A stretch of 64,000 bases of DNA from Ancylostoma caninum (taxonomy: Eukaryota > Nematoda > Chromadorea > Rhabditida > Ancylostomatidae), in the NCBI GenBank assembly GCA_037903475.1, contig JBAJFG010000041.1, forward strand, positions 806,001 to 870,000, written 5' to 3'. Positions 62,448 to 64,000 of the stretch are shown piece by piece; within the stretch, counting starts at the first letter, position 1; the number at the start of each line of letters is the position of its first letter. Made by a program: the position numbers and the translations under genes. The notes beneath the pieces are model-generated. The model was not told the origin of the DNA and made no database searches. It saw only the letters and a list, made by a program, of their open reading frames with translations.

Positions 62448-64000
62448 AATAGCTTATTATTATTTCTGTTTATTGAACATCACCATTTTTCCATTTTCAT
62501 AAATGTGTTCGAGAAAAAAAAGGTTTCACTACCAGCGTCTTAGCGATCCAAGAACAAAACAATTCCCCTTGCTCCTTCCCACCCCCCCCCCCCTGTCTCT
62601 TCCCTCTTTTCTTCGCCACGCACCCCCCCCCCCCCCCCCTCCCCCACCCGTCCCTCGCTGTCAAAAACAAACATGTAGAATTGAAAATCTCTCATTTCTT
62701 TTGAGTACCTTGTTTTATTGCTTAGCAGCGTACCGCAGATGCAGCTAGGCCACGCCCACCGCCCACCACAGGACGAGTTCTTCATCTTCAAAACGACGCA
62801 TCGAATAATCTTTGTCCCTTTATCTTGCTCACGGATAGTTCATTGATTAGCAAGTATTCAACGAACACTGGGAGTGGATCACTAGCCGATTTGTAGCTAG
62901 ACCACGCCCTATCTTGACTGATCGGACTGCTCATTTCTTTCACAATTAAACGAAACATATATCGCGTTATGTGAACAATGATTTTGAACTGGATATTTGT
63001 AAAACACAATAAAATTGAGAAAATGAAACGCAATCTACTTTTTTCAACAGGATAAAAAAACAAATGATGCATGAGGGGCGGAGACTCAGAAATGAGCCGA
63101 GTGCTAGCTCCCACATAGCTTTTTCCTTCTGATTTTCTAAATTAGTACGCATAAAAATGTCATTTAACCAAGATTCTTCTTGCAGCGCTCAGTTTTGACC
63201 AAAAAGCAATTCCTTGGGTTAAAAAAACTGTTAACACTAGCGACGTTACCAAAAGTGCAACGAGGTCAACGATGCGGATAATTGGAGAAATTAGAATTCC
63301 GGACTACCAGTAGCAGTTGTGCAGTAGAAGTTGTACCAAGTCTCAAATCAGGACAATTGAAGAAAAGCTTAGAATCTATGGAACAACAACACACAGTAAT
63401 CAATCAATACCGTACTTCCACCGCCTGGCAGCCGTTCACGCGTGTATTTATTATACTCGCAAATCACTATAGCGGATTGCCGATGAGATACGACATGTCG
63501 TATTTGCGCCATCGAATTGCTGCCGTATAGCCGACGAGAACTGGCTATGATACAGCGTATGCTGCGCGATCCTTCAAAGGATCCGATTATCAGGTGACAC
63601 GATCAGCTGATTAATTATTCGTCAAACAAATGTGGACACCGAGACGTGTGCTTAGCTTGCTTAGATTCATTCAATAGGTGCAGTCTGGAGTCAGCGAAGG
63701 TACAGAAGATGGAAAAAGGGATAAAGTTTAAATTGCTTTGGAAAGATAAAACTTCAGGTGTTCCAAATTCAAGTGGAACATAACTGAAAGTGGATTTTAT
63801 GTCTCTTATCACGAGCTATAACCTCCGCTATAGCTTCTTACCTTTCTTTGACAACTTTGCGTTATTTTAGCAGCAAACAGTGCATGTATCGCAATGAGAT
63901 CCTAAGATGGTACAATATAATAGTAGAATTCACAAAAGAACAATCAGAGCGTAAATATTCCAAATTTATGGATAAAGAAACATGATACCACTCGTTCTCA
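62448..64000. other. no supported gene; long C runs
   Basis: C runs at about 62582-62593 and 62623-62640 dominate a 100-base pyrimidine tract. Frames of about 80 codons follow (63282-63530 plus) without splice support. Confidence 0.4.

Overview
This looks like nuclear DNA of a clade V (strongylid, hookworm-like) nematode. It is A+T-rich, with short introns ending in TTTCAG-type acceptors, widely spaced small exons and decayed mariner/RTE-like insertions. Short inverted-repeat elements are very dense. The host group is an inference from gene style and repeats; no species can be named from the sequence alone. There are no prokaryotic operons, rRNA genes, CRISPR arrays or convincing intact tRNA genes. 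Most open frames in the window are chance frames; I kept only those supported by splice signals, phase continuity or family motifs.

Layout. (1) 1-6.6 kb: a mariner N-terminal fragment, then a nine-exon plus-strand GT14 (Core-2/I-branching) glycosyltransferase gene whose large introns contain old repeats. (2) 6.6-14.9 kb: mostly non-coding, with a spliced-exon-like fragment at 11.3 kb, a mariner 3' end at 12.2 kb and a repeat with tRNA-like ends near 13.0 kb. (3) 14.9-22.5 kb: a minus-strand RabGAP gene of USP6NL/RN-tre type (13 exons, 555 aa). Four further minus-strand exons at 14.9-15.8 kb can be joined to it in phase through an internal donor, giving a longer, Ser/Pro/Arg-rich C-terminus that ends in a PDZ-ligand-like tail. 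(4) 22.5-47.6 kb: gene-poor DNA rich in fold-back/MITE elements: a TA-flanked 537-bp element, a hAT-type MITE with a perfect 8-bp target duplication, a fold-back carrying two hammerhead-like cores, and several multi-copy hairpins. A few exon candidates lie here, the best being a two-exon 3' end at 30.0-30.2 kb. (5) 47.6-54.6 kb: the first five exons of an unrecognised minus-strand gene, with a second, plus-strand gene (eight phase-consistent exons, 49.9-52.0 kb) nested inside its first intron. (6) 54.6-64 kb: presumed upstream region of that gene, followed by a cluster of fold-back elements of at least three families.

The recognisable genes are Golgi glycan branching (GT14) and a Rab GTPase-activating protein. 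They are independent eukaryotic transcription units, not a pathway. The most interesting signals are the nested antisense gene pair, the alternative PDZ-tailed RabGAP 3' end, the paired hammerhead-like cores, and the concentration of young-looking TA-flanked hairpin elements at 58.7-62.4 kb.
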